In this document: positions 20,931-32,868 of the stretch, in pieces
Layout: each line of letters begins with the position of its first letter
Numbering within the stretch: position 1 is the stretch's first letter
Assembly (NCBI GenBank): GCA_014529385.2
Contig: CM043945.1
Span: forward strand, 156,310,741-156,370,740
Length of the DNA: 60,000 nt
Direction: 5' to 3'
From: Adiantum capillus-veneris
Lineage: Eukaryota > Streptophyta > Polypodiopsida > Polypodiales > Pteridaceae
Notes under the pieces: generated by a model
What the model was told of the DNA's origin: nothing
Seen by the model: only the letters and a program-made list of their open reading frames with translations
The model's database searches: none
Made by a program: the position numbers and the translations under genes

Positions 20931-22450
20931 ATGTGTGATATGTTCAACCTTGCACTTCAACATGGTATGCCTTATGATTGGAGTACTAATTGGGTTAAGC
21001 CTTTGCATAAAGGAGGGGACATTGGGTCTATTATGGCAAAGTTGTTTGGGTGCATAGTGGAGATGCGATTGAGTGATTGGGATGAAGAGAATAACAAGCA
21101 TCCAAAAGGACAAGCGGGTTTTCGTCAATGCCATAGCACCATTGATCATCTTGTCACTCTTCATGTCCTCATGCAGGAAAGTCGATTGAAAGACAAGCGA
21201 TTGTATTATTGTTTTGTGGACTTTAAGAAAGACTTTGATATGATTCCACATAACAATTTGTGGAGAAGGATGGAAGAACTCCAAGTTCCAGGTGAGTTTA
21301 TGCTTGCAGTTTCTTGAATCTATGAGAAGGTGATTTGTCAATTGCGCATGGGAAGAGAAATTTTATAATTTTTTGTAAGCACTATTGGGGCTAAACAAGG
21401 ATTTTCGTTGTCACCAACTCTCTTTGGTCTATGCATCGATCAATTGGAACAAATGGTACTTGACTTTATGCAAGAAGAAGGCATTGAAGAGGTCACTATT
21501 TGCAATGGATAGTCATGCTTTTGTTGTATGCGGATGATGTAGTGCTTCTAGCACACACTTTAGAAGATGTACGACAACTTATGGTTGTCCTTGAGAACTC
21601 TTTTTCTTGCATAGTGGACTGATTGTGAATGAATCCAAAACAAAGGTTATGCTTGTGAAAACCAACCTAAGGAGAAGCCATGCATTGTGTACAACAATGA
21701 GACACTTGAAGTTGTTGAGAGCTTTAAGTACCTTGTCCTTGAGGTTCCGTCCAATCACAAGTGGAATGAATGTGCTATTCGTCGTTTGGAAGCGGGAAAG
21801 AGAGCATATTATGCATTTGAGAACATGTGTAATGCGGGAAACATCAAGTCTTGGGTTCTCAAGAGGTATCTTTTTGATGCATTGGTGACACCGATTCTTA
21901 TTAAATTATGGAGTTGAAGTATGGGACGGGAGCATCTCAAAGTCTACTTGGAAAGAGTTTGAGAATATCCAAAAGCGTTTTCTTACAAACTTTCTCCAAG
22001 TTAAGACACAAACACCATATATGCTTCTACTTCTTGAGTCAGGATCTCTTCCAATTGAGGTTATGGGCATGGAAGGGTTGATGAGTATATGATAAAGATG
22101 CGTCAAAACCCCTCGGGCCCTCACATCGACTTCCTACAATTGCATGGGACGCAAGCAAAAAAGTTCAAAAGATGCATAAAAGCAAGATCTTGAGCAGGGG
22201 ATGGACGCAAAACATAAAGAAGTGGTTTGGGAGATGGGATGCATTACACTTGCTACAATGATGCTTCAATTGACTCCCAAGTGAATGAATCTTTTCTACA
22301 AAGCCAATGTATTATGGCTTGGGAGAAATCCGGTGGGTCACGCTTCATACATTACACCACCCATATTCTGAGAAGAGAAATGCTACAGAGGGAGAGTTTG
22401 ACAAGGAGAAGAGTCCAAATGAGGGGAAGCCCCCTTAGGAGCAAGATCAC
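20931..22450 (+). pseudogene. Second LINE, 5'-truncated reverse transcriptase
   Basis: The reading has the non-LTR RT order: NWVKPLHKGGD, then GQAGFRQCHSTIDHLVTL, then VDFKKDFDMIPHNNLW (VDFxKAFD with Ala to Asp), then GAKQGFSLSPTLFGLCID, and a degraded (Y)ADD-like site CMRMM near 21525-21540 (other frame YADDV). After that comes the C-terminal region with SFKYLVLEVPSN and NYGVEVWDGS. No endonuclease is present upstream. At least three frameshifts or stops. The right end is not clear and no poly(A) was found. Confidence 0.8.
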
Positions 22451-22537
22451 ATAGATCAAGGGGCTGACAAAGAAATAAATGTTGAAACTCCCTCTGCGCT
22501 TGGAGGGTTTTAGAAGGATGAAGTTATTGCAGAGGGA

Positions 22538-22864
22538 GTGGCTAAGAAAGAATGCTCTAACCCTCAAGTAGAGCATACCTCTGCCACACCTCCACCTGTT
22601 GAGCTTGAAAATCAAGAGTCATTTATGTATGACACACAAACAAACCATAGCACATTAGAAGCAAATTCACGTGCAATGGATCCCTCAACACTGGAGACAC
22701 AAGAGTCTCGAATAGCAGAAGAACAAGAGAAGACACTCAAGGATGTCAACACTGGACAAGAAAACCTCGGCAAGCAAACCCAATATGGACTTTTGCTAGG
22801 AATCCCTATGATTGTTTTGGTAATAACCTATGTTAAACGATATGAAAGTCAACCTATTTTCTAA
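22538..22864 (+). CDS. Small acidic protein with a membrane segment, unrecognised
   Basis: A 108-codon frame, rich in Glu, Thr and Ser (ETQESRIAEEQEKTL), ending with a hydrophobic stretch YGLLLGIPMIVLVITYV that could span a membrane. It lies 24 bp before the FCP1-like reading on the same strand and could be its upstream exon, since an AG precedes the FCP1-like start. No family recognised. Confidence 0.3.
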   Translation: MAKKECSNPQVEHTSATPPPVELENQESFMYDTQTNHSTLEANSRAMDPSTLETQESRIAEEQEKTLKDVNTGQENLGKQTQYGLLLGIPMIVLVITYVKRYESQPIF

Positions 22865-22888
22865 CTACTTATTTGTTTTACAAAATGT

Positions 22889-23400
22889 TTGCAAAGACTG
22901 ATTATTTTGGATGTTAACGGATTGTTGTTGTTTCGGGAGCCGTATGATCCCCACACAGAAGTTGTCAACCTGCACACCTTCAGGATATGCGATCGTAGAG
23001 CGATTATGCATCCAGGAACCAAGGAATTTATACATTTTCTACTTCTAAGGTTCCGGGTTGCGATATGGTCCTCTATGTTGCAGAGAAATGTCAATTCCCT
23101 TGTAAATATGGTTTGCACCGTAGCGAGAATTGAACATTCGCAATTTGATTTTTTGTATTTGCAAAAGGAGTGTGTTTACATTGAAGGCCACTACCACCCT
23201 ACCAAACCAAATGTATTGTTATTCTATAAACCTTTTTTCCAAATCCATGTCCCACATGATGATATCAACACTTTGTTGATAGATACACACCCCATAAGGG
23301 CTTGCTAAATCCACCGGGCACTGTCTCTCCACCCTCATTTGAAGGTCATGAGCATGACTTCATCTAGATGACATTTTGATCCCTTGTCTCCAAAATTTGT
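22889..23400 (+). pseudogene. FCP1-like (NLI-interacting factor) phosphatase domain, degraded
   Basis: The reading RLIILDVNGLLLFREP matches the first HAD block of the plant FCP1-homology family, which often has D-x-N-G in place of D-x-D-G. It is followed by HPGTKEFIHFLLLRFRVAIWSSM (second block, WSS), a Lys-containing segment, and NTLLIDTHPIRA, where the family has LLIDDSP. The last Asp is thus lost. A stop follows at 23306-23308, but IHRALSLHPHLK in the same region suggests the frame continued. FCP1-type enzymes dephosphorylate proteins such as the RNA polymerase II tail. This copy is probably inactive. Confidence 0.7.
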
Positions 23401-23508
23401 ATTTCAGCCCATTGACTGTTTCAAAAATTGTACTTACAAATACTCTCCGAAATGCTAGCTATCTAGATTAATATGATTCTTTGTACTTCTCAATGTGGTT
23501 CCATGGAA

Positions 23509-23612
<104 letters not shown>

Positions 23613-23654
23613 CAACATGTATGTGGCAGGTGTGAAATAGTTCCACAAATAAAC

Positions 23655-24650
23655 TTATAGGACGAAAAAAAAAATCTTTACCAATTTAGTGGGCACTGAA
23701 TTTCGTAGGGACCTGTGCACTGTGGTGTCTGGGACTGGCCAGTTAATACAAATCCAATTGGTAGGGAGAGGGAGTTTAACCAGAGTACCTTTTTGATTTT
23801 TTTTGGTTGAGAAGGTAGAAATTCTTGTAGAAGAAAATTCCCTCATTTGCAAAACTCTTGCTAGGTCTTCCATCATACTGTAAAACACCAACGTCAGCGT
23901 GGATTACAGAGACGAGACCTATAATACACTCCACTGGCTCCCATTCCTAGTATGATGAAGGGTAGACATTTTTAATTGCAACAACAAAATGTAATAGACC
24001 ACCTAATCTAACTACTAAAATGAATGAAGAACTTATGAGAACTTGACCCAGCTCTGTTAATATTGTTCTACCTCTTCAAAAAGAAAAAAGAAATTAAGAG
24101 AACAACAAGTTCTAAAAGAAAGAATAGAGATGGAAGGTTGTGAACACACTTACAATTGCATCGAGGATGATAAGCCAATGAGACATCTCAGCCATTAGCA
24201 ATCACATCAGAGTGACTATAGACATGTTGTACCAAAACCTCCTTAACAGTTTTCGTGCTCACTTTGAAATCTAGCACTCGTGCTTTCCACGCTGAACGAA
24301 ATAGATTTGTTGTTGAGGATCTTTTCCTCCTTCTTGGTTTCATAAGAACCCAAGAACCTTTGTATCTTGTCTAGTGTTGCCATTGACTATCTATATTGAT
24401 GGAGTTTGAGATAGTGATAGAGCTTGTGGTGCTGCTTGGCCTCCTTGGGAGACTAATGGCGAGGCTGGCGTTGGGAGAGATCACAACAACCCCTAGAGCT
24501 ATTAGGGAAAGAAGAAGAGGAAGAAGAAACCCTGGCTCTTTCTGAATGGTAGAAGAAAGTATGAACTTGCTTCCAATGGAGGGAAATTCAGTTTTGAATG
24601 CTAGGTTAATGGAGCAAGAGCTTTTGGTGGCGGGAGAATGATACATTATT
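23655..24650 (-). other. Unresolved region with short minus-strand frames
   Basis: Two minus frames look mildly protein-like. At 24646-24371 there is a 91-codon frame with an N-terminal Ser/Thr-rich stretch and a hydrophobic segment (LLPLLLSLIALGVVVISP), like a targeting peptide. At 23891-23655 there is a frame with LPLPTNWICINWPVPDTTVH. A TG-to-CA layout or splice sites could not be established. These may be exons of a host gene or chance. Confidence 0.2.
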
Positions 24651-24959
24651 GTAGCTGTTTTTTAGTACCATAACTACATTCAGACCCTGGGCCCACATAT
24701 AGATACCTTAAACACCGTAAAAACAAGGTTTTAACTCATGTTCTTCTCTTTCTTTTGCATTTTTTGATTTATTTCTTCCTACTTCTACATTACGTTGGCT
24801 TGTTGTTCATTGGATGCGTCTCCTTTTCTCTCTCCTCAATAAGGCCCTCCAAATGACCTCCCAAATTCCCTAATATGATGGTCAATGATTGTTAGTACGA
24901 GGCTGCCAAGAACTAAGTAGAATGTGTACGCGGTGCAGAACATGACCTTGAGGGTAGGT

Positions 24960-27843
24960 TACCTGATTGATGTTCTTCCATTGGTGGATGCTATCATTGA
25001 CAGGAGGATGTAGGTGCACTTCTACATAGACGGTGGGGTACAAGTATGTGTCATGACAAAAGTAGCCATAAAGGAGATGGGAGTCAAGGCGGTATCCAAG
25101 TCGAATGTGCACATGAGGATGGCCAACCATGATAAAGCTAGGTATCTGGGTGTGGCTCAAGATGTGAAAGTCAAGGTGATGGGCATAGAGTGCCTGATAG
25201 ACTTTTTTGTGATGAAGCAGGTGATAATGCCTATGATAGCTAAAGATGAAGACATCACAACAAGCTATGAGTACAAGATCGAGATGGTCTATGATGAGGG
25301 ATACACTGATACCGAGGAAGAGGAGAGCAAAGACGACATGCTATAGATATATGCAAATCTATTCGGAGTCACTATAGACGACTCCCCTCCAAAAGAAGAA
25401 GGTATGCAACCTCAAGCTCATGGTTTAAGTGTAGAGGAGGTGTCAGGCATGTTAAGAAGGGTGAGAAGGAGAGTTATGGTCAACTATGTGCATCCTATCC
25501 AAACTTATTTGTGACGGAGTACAAATATTTGCATTTGGTCCTTAATTGGGCCATTTTATCAAGGTTTTCATGGATGATATATAGGTTGTTATAGATCAAG
25601 AGTAGAGCACATGTCAAAGCTACAACTATGTTTCCAAAGGCTTGATGAAGAAGGAGGTCAATTGAACCCCAAGAAGTGCAAGCTAGCATAGCCTCAAGCG
25701 CAGCTGTTGGGTCATATGGTGAAAACATTGGTGTTGATAGAGCCTCCATCAAGTGCTCAAGATTTGGCTTTGTTTGTCCATAAGATAAAGTATTTGTAAC
25801 GAGCTTTTTGGCTGTTGTCGCAATATGAGTATCCTCTTCAGAATAGGGCTCAACAAGTGCATGGTTATGAGTGGGATAAAGAAGCTCAATAGGCATTTGA
25901 TAAAGTGAAAGAGATCTTGTGTCAGTTGCAGGCGGCGTGTCTCCCAATCAAGGAGGACGACTTCTATGTGTCTATGACAGTATACATGGTTTCCATTGGG
26001 AAAGTTTTGCTACAGAAGGTAGGAAGGAGCTACAAACCAATTTACTTTGAGAGCAAGGTGATTAGTCGTGGAGAGACTACCTACACCGAAGTTGAGCAGT
26101 GGGTTATGGATTTAGTCTTCGCTTGCAGGGAATATAAAGTGCATTTAATTGTGCGCAAGTTTTTTGTGTTGACCTCTAATAATCTGTTGCCAAAGGTAGT
26201 GTTGCATTTGAAGCCAGGTATGCGGATCATGAAGTGGGTGCTAGAGTTGCAAGGGTTCAAATTCAAGTTCAAATAGACCATAAGACTCGGTCCCACATGG
26301 CTGACATTTTGGTCAATAAGGGAGTTGATTTGCCAGTCTATCCAAGGGTGGTGAGAGATGAATTTCAAGAGGAGATTGATTTGGAGGATGCTTTTACAAT
26401 GTCGTTCAATGGAGCATATCAAAGGGTAGTACAGAAGGCAGGTGGAGGTGTGGCGATACACAACCCACACAAAAAAAATGATCTTTTCAAAGGCTTATGA
26501 TTTGGAGGATTTCCACATTAAAAATGTGGCCCCAACCACTTATGCAAGTAGGGAGACTCTAAAAGAGGTTGAAGAATTTTTGAGCACGGGGAAATTTCCA
26601 AAGTGTTTTTCCAAGTTGCAAAGGAAAAGAATGGTGCAAAAGGCCGGCAAGTTTACCTTGGTAGGTGAAGACTTGATGAACTATGGGTAGGATGGAGTGC
26701 TAAGGAGAGTTCTATAAAAGGAAGAGATAAGCATGGTGCTAGAGCAATGCCATGAAGAAAGCGAACATGAGGGTAAAGACCACATGCTATTTTGAGTACC
26801 GAGGGCAGGCTTTGGTGGCCCTCCATAGTGAAGGATGTGCATTATTGGTGCAAAACCTGCCACAAATGTAAGACCGCAGGAGAAAGATGATTGGTAGCGT
26901 ATTCACTGGATTCCATCATCGGCCAAATTTCTTTTGAGAAGTTGAATTTGGATGCCATAGGTCCACTCCCGAAGTATACAAGTGGTAAGAAGTATATTGT
27001 GGTAGCCATTGACTACCCCACTAGGTGGGTCGAGGCCAAAGATGTGAAAAAAGTGTATGCTCATGTGGTAGCCCATTTTGTGTTTGATAACATTTTTTGC
27101 CGGTTTGGAGTACCATGGGTGCTAGTTTTTGATAGGGGTCAGGGGCTTAGAAGCAAGCTAATGCGTGCATTGGTAGAGAAACTAAAGATTTAGCATTGAT
27201 TTTCCTCACCCTATCATCCCCAATGTAATGGTCTAGTAGAAAGTGCCAATGGGTAGATCATCAAGATGCTGACAAAGTATGTGTATAAGTAGGAAAAAGA
27301 GTGGGAGGCCAACCTAGAGAAGTGTCTATGGGCATATAGGACACCTTATAAGGTGGCCACTAAATTCACTCCATTTGAGTTGGTTTATGGTAAGGAGGCA
27401 GTATTTCCGCCGGTGCATGCACAATTAGGTGCTTTGAAGGGTATGTGGCATAACAATGCAACTCAACATGTGGTTTTAAAGGATTGGATATCCAGTTTGG
27501 AAGCCTTGTTGATGGACAAAGAGGTAGCAACTGACTACTTTACAGAGAAGTGGATCACCAAGTTCAATCAGAACCTACCTAATAAAAATATAGAGAATGG
27601 AGACCTGGTGGTGAAGTACGAGAGCTACTTGGATTTCACATTCCAGAAGAAGTTCAATAATAAGTGAACGGTTTTGTACAAAGTGCATAAGGCCTTTCCA
27701 AATGGGACCTATCAATTGGTGAGAGAAAATGGTAAGCTTCTTAGGCAGAAGGTGAACAATGTGCGGGTCAAGTTGTATCTTGAAAGGAATCTAGTGCCTG
27801 AGGTGCATCAGATTGTAGCTAAGGGGGGTGGGCAACCCACCTA
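24960..27843 (+). pseudogene. Old, deleted copy of the Tat element
   Basis: The reading matches the young Tat element at 35-40 kb block by block. Protease: YIDGGVQVCVM (25025; YVDGGAQICVI in the young copy). RT: FMDD survives at about 25573 in one frame, but the ~480 bp before it (RT fingers) are missing. RNase H: AFDKVKEI to EYKVHLIV (25890-26150). Archaeal-type RNase H: only its start, with Asp changed to Asn (SFNGAYQR, 26402), and the NNEAEY part deleted. Integrase follows: LDAIGPLPKY, FGVPWVLVFDRGQG, SPYHPQCNGLVES and AYRTPYKVATKFTPFELVYGKE. The tail is FPNGTYQLV. Many stops, and no LTRs were recognised. Confidence 0.85.
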
Positions 27844-28235
27844 AGGTATGTAGTGTGCAAAGGGGATGAAGCTTTTGTACATAACCTTTAGATACACTTG
27901 TGGTTTGTCACTGCTGTGCACTGTCAGTTTGGTGTGCTAATTTCTAAAGTTCTAAAAATATGCTTTTGGTCGAACATAAATTTTTGACGAGGGGGTTGAA
28001 AAACGTTGGTACATACAAAGTTGGTCAAGCCTAGAAGGGGTGCTAAGCAGTGAGAGTGTTGTGCACAAGTGCATGGCCAAGGGTTTAAGCAGATACAAAG
28101 GTCTTCGGAAGACAAAGGGTAGGGGAAATGTATGCTTTAGGCATTTTTTTGGGTCAAAGAGACTCCAAAATGGGCCAGTTGGGATGGTGATCCCAAGTGT
28201 CCAAATTGCTCTCTTTGTGTTCTAAAATAAAGAGT
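27844..28235. other. Junction between old Tat copy and family M gag
   Basis: No protein domain seen. A purine-rich stretch GACGAGGGGG near 27988 might be a polypurine tract, but no LTR start follows clearly. Confidence 0.3.
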
Positions 28236-28239
28236 TTGA

Positions 28240-31200
28240 TGTGCTCTAGAAGACAATTCAGACGGCTATTCATCTTCGTTATCTCCCAAGTAAGAAGGTA
28301 ATGTTTTTAATGTCAATGGTTTAGACATTCATGAAGCTTCCGATCCGCAATCCCCATACAAGGATTGTAAATCCATGTTCATATCAGAAGGTAGGTTATC
28401 CAACTAGACTTCCTCTATAGGAGCTGACTGTAAAGTTAGGCTTCCATCATTGATCTCTCTCGCTTTTTCCCATAAGTGTCCTGGCCAATCTTCCTCTACG
28501 AATGGAATTCCGTCTAAGGCATCTTCGTTGTAGGCACTATAAGTACTGGCTCATTTGTTTCAAGGTGGGGTTCTACCACCACATCGGATTTTGCTTTCGT
28601 TTCTTCTACCACAAGCTCTTCAGGTTTTGCAATACTTTCAAGCTTGGGTTTTTGTTTATCCAGTATTTCTTGCGTGATTCTTACCAAGTTTTGATAAGCT
28701 TCCAGCTTCGCTGCTTCCATGTCTGGAGATGGATAGTTTTTCCATTTGTTTTCCATGTTTTGGCCTGCTTTAAGTCCTGCTTGGTAGGCTTCCAAGGCAG
28801 TATTAATAGGCTCAAAAATTTTATCAACCAGAATGGATCCTCTCGATTTCACGGTTGTTTCCTTGAATTCACTGCCAGTTTCTTTCAACTTGTCCTGGGC
28901 TAGAATTTTTGCTTTCTCTTCGATTTCAACCCATTGTTTTTGTTTTCTCATCTCATATCTTTTGCTTCTGCTCCTTTTGATTCTTTGAGAAGAAACTTTC
29001 GTATTCTCCGAATCATCAGAGGAGTTGTGCTTCTTTTTCTTTTCCTGGGCTCTAGTGATTACCTTGATTGGAACAATCGGTTCACTCTCTAATGAGCTAC
29101 TAGGCATCACTTGGACTATGTTTACGACAGTTTTTCCCTTGTTCAAAGGATTCTTAGGACAATCTTCCGGAAAGTGTCCTCCATTTTTGCAACATTGTAT
29201 GCAATAGGCTTCAATTGGTTTGAGGTTTTTGTCAGGCTCTGGACATCCGTTCTTCCAATGGTCATCAGCACCACAGTTATGACAGTTTCCTGTTCCAGGC
29301 TCCATCATGGGTCTTCCCATGGGAGGTTTGACACCTTGATTAGCTACATAATATATTGGTGCGAGCTTTGGTGGAGCATAAGTCATGGTTTATTCCATTG
29401 GTGGTGGATGTGGACTATACCAATCTCCTTCTACCATTACTGTAGATAGACTATGCTCTGCATAGGGTGTAACAGGTACTAATGCTTGTTCATCTATGAC
29501 TCCTTCATAGTGCATGTACTTTACATGCACTGCATTATGTCTAGGATACAGAGGTTGTTGTCCTAACACACGTTGAGGTCTTTCCATACCCATTGGTGGT
29601 CTTTGAGCTTGGGCCATATTAGGCTGATATCTGTACATGGGTTGTCCTTGTGGCCTCATGGGCATGTACTGAACATTCCCATTATACTTTGGTCTGAAGT
29701 AGCACTCGTGGGTCTCATGGTTGGTCCATTTACCCTGGATTGCACACCATTTTTGTGGCCTAATTGGTTGTCCCTATGGAGGTATCCCTTGTCCTGGTCC
29801 TCTCATAGGTGCTTTTTGAATATTGTCCATCATGTCGTTCATCCTTTTTAGCATATCTTCTATGGCTGAGAGTGGTGCCGCAGCAGCCGTTCCCACTTGT
29901 GCTGGTTTTGTGGATGCTGTTTTCTTGCTTTGGTTATCCTTAGGGACATCTTCTTCATTGAATATCTCACAATTGTCTCCTAGGTCAATAACATCAGATA
30001 CACATTCTTCTAGGGTTGTGTGATTTTTACTATAGAGTATAGCATGAAGTTCTTTGTTTAGCAGTCCCTCCAGAAACAAAGATACAAGTCATTATTCTAC
30101 AGGTATCTCCATCTCTGGACATCTGGCAATGTATTGTTTCATTTGAGTTGCACAATCCCTAATAGACTCACCATTTTTCTGGTAAAGCTGTAGATTTGAG
30201 CTACCGTATTATGTTTAATCCCCGTTTTGAAACAAGCAGCTACAAATCCTTGAGCTAATGTGTTCAAGTCCATGATTGACCTTGGTGGAATGTTTTGGAA
30301 CCATGTCAAAGCTTTTCCTTCTAATGTCATTCCAAACCCCTCGAATTGAGTATGCAAATCGAATATATGCTCTGTTCTTAGCACTTGCTTAAAGCTTGCT
30401 AAGTGGTCATATGGATCCCCTCATCCACTATATTTTCTGACCCATTTTTGAAAATTAGCTGGTCTGACATGTCTGTTTGGTTCAACTCCAGGTCAACTGC
30501 CGAGTCGGTCCTGTTCCGAGTCCTTCAAACTAGTCTGTTGGAAATAGTGACTCATGTAGCCCTGGACTGGCCTTAATGTCACCCGGTTTTCTAAGTGATG
30601 AGGTGGTTTCTAGTTTCTTCACATTACTCTCATATGATCTGTCAAAGTGTTCATCTCTTGGAATTGTTTCTGGTCCTTGCCCCAATATCCAATCTCGTAT
30701 GGAATACCCTTGGTATTTGGTTTGTTCTACCTCCTCAGGAGTCATCATAACAAAGTTGTTGTTATAACAATCACTAAATAGGTAGGTTGGTAGGTCTGTT
30801 GATCCCTTATCTTTGATCTTGAAGATATAGATGATCTTCATGGCCGTTAATTGTCTTGGTTTGGCATGGGAAGTCCACAAAAGATCTTTTATGTTTCTAT
30901 CTTCCCAACAATAGACTCCGATCCTAGGATTATCCGTACTAAGCCGTTTCAAAGGCTTCAAGTCTACTTGATTGTATCTCTCAAATTCTAAAGTTGGTGA
31001 TTCTTCTTTTGCTGACATATCTGGGATTATAATGTTTACTTCTAATCCCCATTTGTCTATCACGTCAGGGTTTTCGGCCTGTAAATACTGAGTTCCGTTT
31101 CGATCCATGTACATTTTTCCTTGTTTGTTTGCCCTAACCTCTTCTTCGAACTCAATACCATGGTCATCAATGCGAATAGAATACTCCCCGTTAGGGTCCA

Positions 31201-31453
31201 AGTAAACCTGGGCTCCATGACGGTTAGTCTTGTAAAAAGATAGTATATGCTTATAGCGCACTGTCGTTCCAGTTTCTGAGTGAGTCGAGTAAGAAGAAAT
31301 TTCGGATGTTGAATCTGAAAAAGTGTCTGAGACTTCTTTAGGAATTGTGTGCAAGGAATTTCCTTGATTCACACTTTTTTCGGTAGATACTCTACTAGAG
31401 GTTTCTCCGAGTATGCCCTGATTTCCTAGTACACGACCAGATCTAAGTTTCAT
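28240..31453 (-). pseudogene. Family M gag polyprotein
   Basis: On the minus strand from 31453: MKLRSGRVLG, then a long charged N-terminal domain open to 30530. Next is the capsid core near 30330-30240 (GKALTWFQNIPPRSIMDLNTLAQGFVAACF), a Thr/Ala linker, and a Pro/Gln/Met-rich part. Two zinc knuckles follow: CHNCGADDHWKNGC (C-x2-C-x4-H-x4-C, about 29284) and CIQCCKNGGHFPEDC (C-x2-C-x5-H-x4-C, one residue longer than usual). The Lys/Glu-rich tail is open from 29386 to 28514. Stops or frameshifts lie near 30500, 30110, 29760 and 29390. No protease or RT follows before 28240, so the pol half is missing here. The leader and 5' LTR are to the right, split by the young Tat element. Confidence 0.8.
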
Positions 31454-31569
31454 ATAGACTTATGAAGCCCTGGATAGAGTACTCACCTTTGGATGGACTT
31501 GTTGTCAATTTCCACTCGATTCAATTGCGACTTTCTGTCAAGCCACTGATTCCTCGTCTACAACCTGAT

Positions 31570-32760
31570 TCCTATACAAATTTAAACAAGTTAGCTATTC
31601 TTCTATAAAGACAATAGAGCTCTTGAGAAACCTCGTGATTGGTCCCTGTGTATCACTTCAAATCGAGCTATGGGAGTCAAAATTTGACTTTTATATTCGA
31701 CTTTAGCAAAATTCAAAGGTTTGATTTGCAATCTGGAAACTGAGTGTATTTGTACCAATTTTGATCTGATTGAACCCAAAATTTCCGTGTGGCTTTATAT
31801 TATGTCGGTCTATCACTGTATAAGTTCAAAAGTAAAAAATGATGTCTTTGGATAACAGAAGTAAATAATCGTGATTATTTACTTTTTCATTTTTTTGCAC
31901 TTTTTTGATAGGTTTGGCAAGTATACAACTTGTTAGAGTCTCTAGGAAAATTGCAATAAGTTTGGACAAATTCTGATCAAGTTTATCAGCTGTTTGGTGT
32001 TCGCAGACTCTGATTTCGAGAATCTGGCTTAAGTCTCACTTTTGGGATCCAAATTTCACCAAAATTGATTTGTGAGGTCTACTTGATGTGCTTGACCTTG
32101 TGGTATACTCAAATTTGCAAAATCATCAAGTTTTGAAGCAAATATAAATAATCATGATTATTTACTCCAGCTTTATTTTTGTAAGTTTTTGCCCCAACTT
32201 TGACACCTTTGACACAACTTTGACACAGATCTGTTAAGCACCTTAATTTAAGGTCACTAGCCAAGTTTCATCAAGTTTGGACAATTTTTGGTCAAATGGT
32301 CATCAATTATAACTTTGCAATTTTAGTCACAAATTTCACTCCAGTGGTCCAAATCTTACCAAATTTGGTTTGTGGGCTTATTACAACATGGTGAAGCTAG
32401 TGATATGCAGACTTGGTCAAAAAAGTGGAAAAATAGGGCAGATGTAAATAATCGCGATTATTTACTTCTGACAAATTTTTGCAAATTTTTGGTCAACTGA
32501 GCATATACACATGTTTATCACATCATCATAAGCTTATGAAACAAATTTCAATAAATTTGGATAAAATTTTTCCAAATTTATACTCAAGATTAAAAAAGTC
32601 AGTACAGACTTTAGTTTTTACCCAATTTTTTGTCAGCTTAGTGATCCAAATCTTTTGGGCCTTTACAAAAGTTGTTGGTACATATGCAATGAGTCAATGG
32701 TATGAATCTTGGCCAATTTAGAGCAGAAAGTTAATAATTGTGATTATTAACTTTAGGCTT
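31570..32760. repeat. Four ~290-bp tandem repeats, each with a palindrome
   Basis: Diverged units of about 285-300 bp. Each ends with an AT-rich palindrome, at 31861-31882, 32145-32164, 32444-32465 and 32730-32751. Arms of the first are GTAAATAATC and GATTATTTAC. Outside the palindromes the units share blocks such as GATCCAAAT(C/T)T and CAAGTTTGGACAA. They lie in the family M leader, upstream of gag on the minus strand. Confidence 0.85.
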
Positions 32761-32864
32761 GAAATGAGCACTTTTTTGCAATTTTCTTAAAGACAGTCTT
32801 TACATGATGTATTTTAAGCCTATGAATAAAGTCAAAACTTAATTTGGCCTAAAATGTCAAGAAA

Positions 32865-32868
32865 ACGT
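32865..32868 (+). other. Target site duplication of the young Tat element (ACGT)
   Basis: ACGT lies before the 5' LTR, and ACGT recurs at 41600-41603 after the 3' LTR. If the LTR is taken to end one base earlier, a 5-bp AACGT match results, the usual size for Ty3 integrases. Confidence 0.75.

Noticed and set aside
24371-24646. Chloroplast-targeted protein gene on the minus strand
   Set aside because: Only a targeting-like N-terminus is seen. No mature domain or splice structure could be followed, so it is listed only as unresolved.
28502-29449. Plus-strand hydrophobic frames opposite the family M gag
   Set aside because: Shadows of the well-supported minus-strand gag with zinc knuckles.
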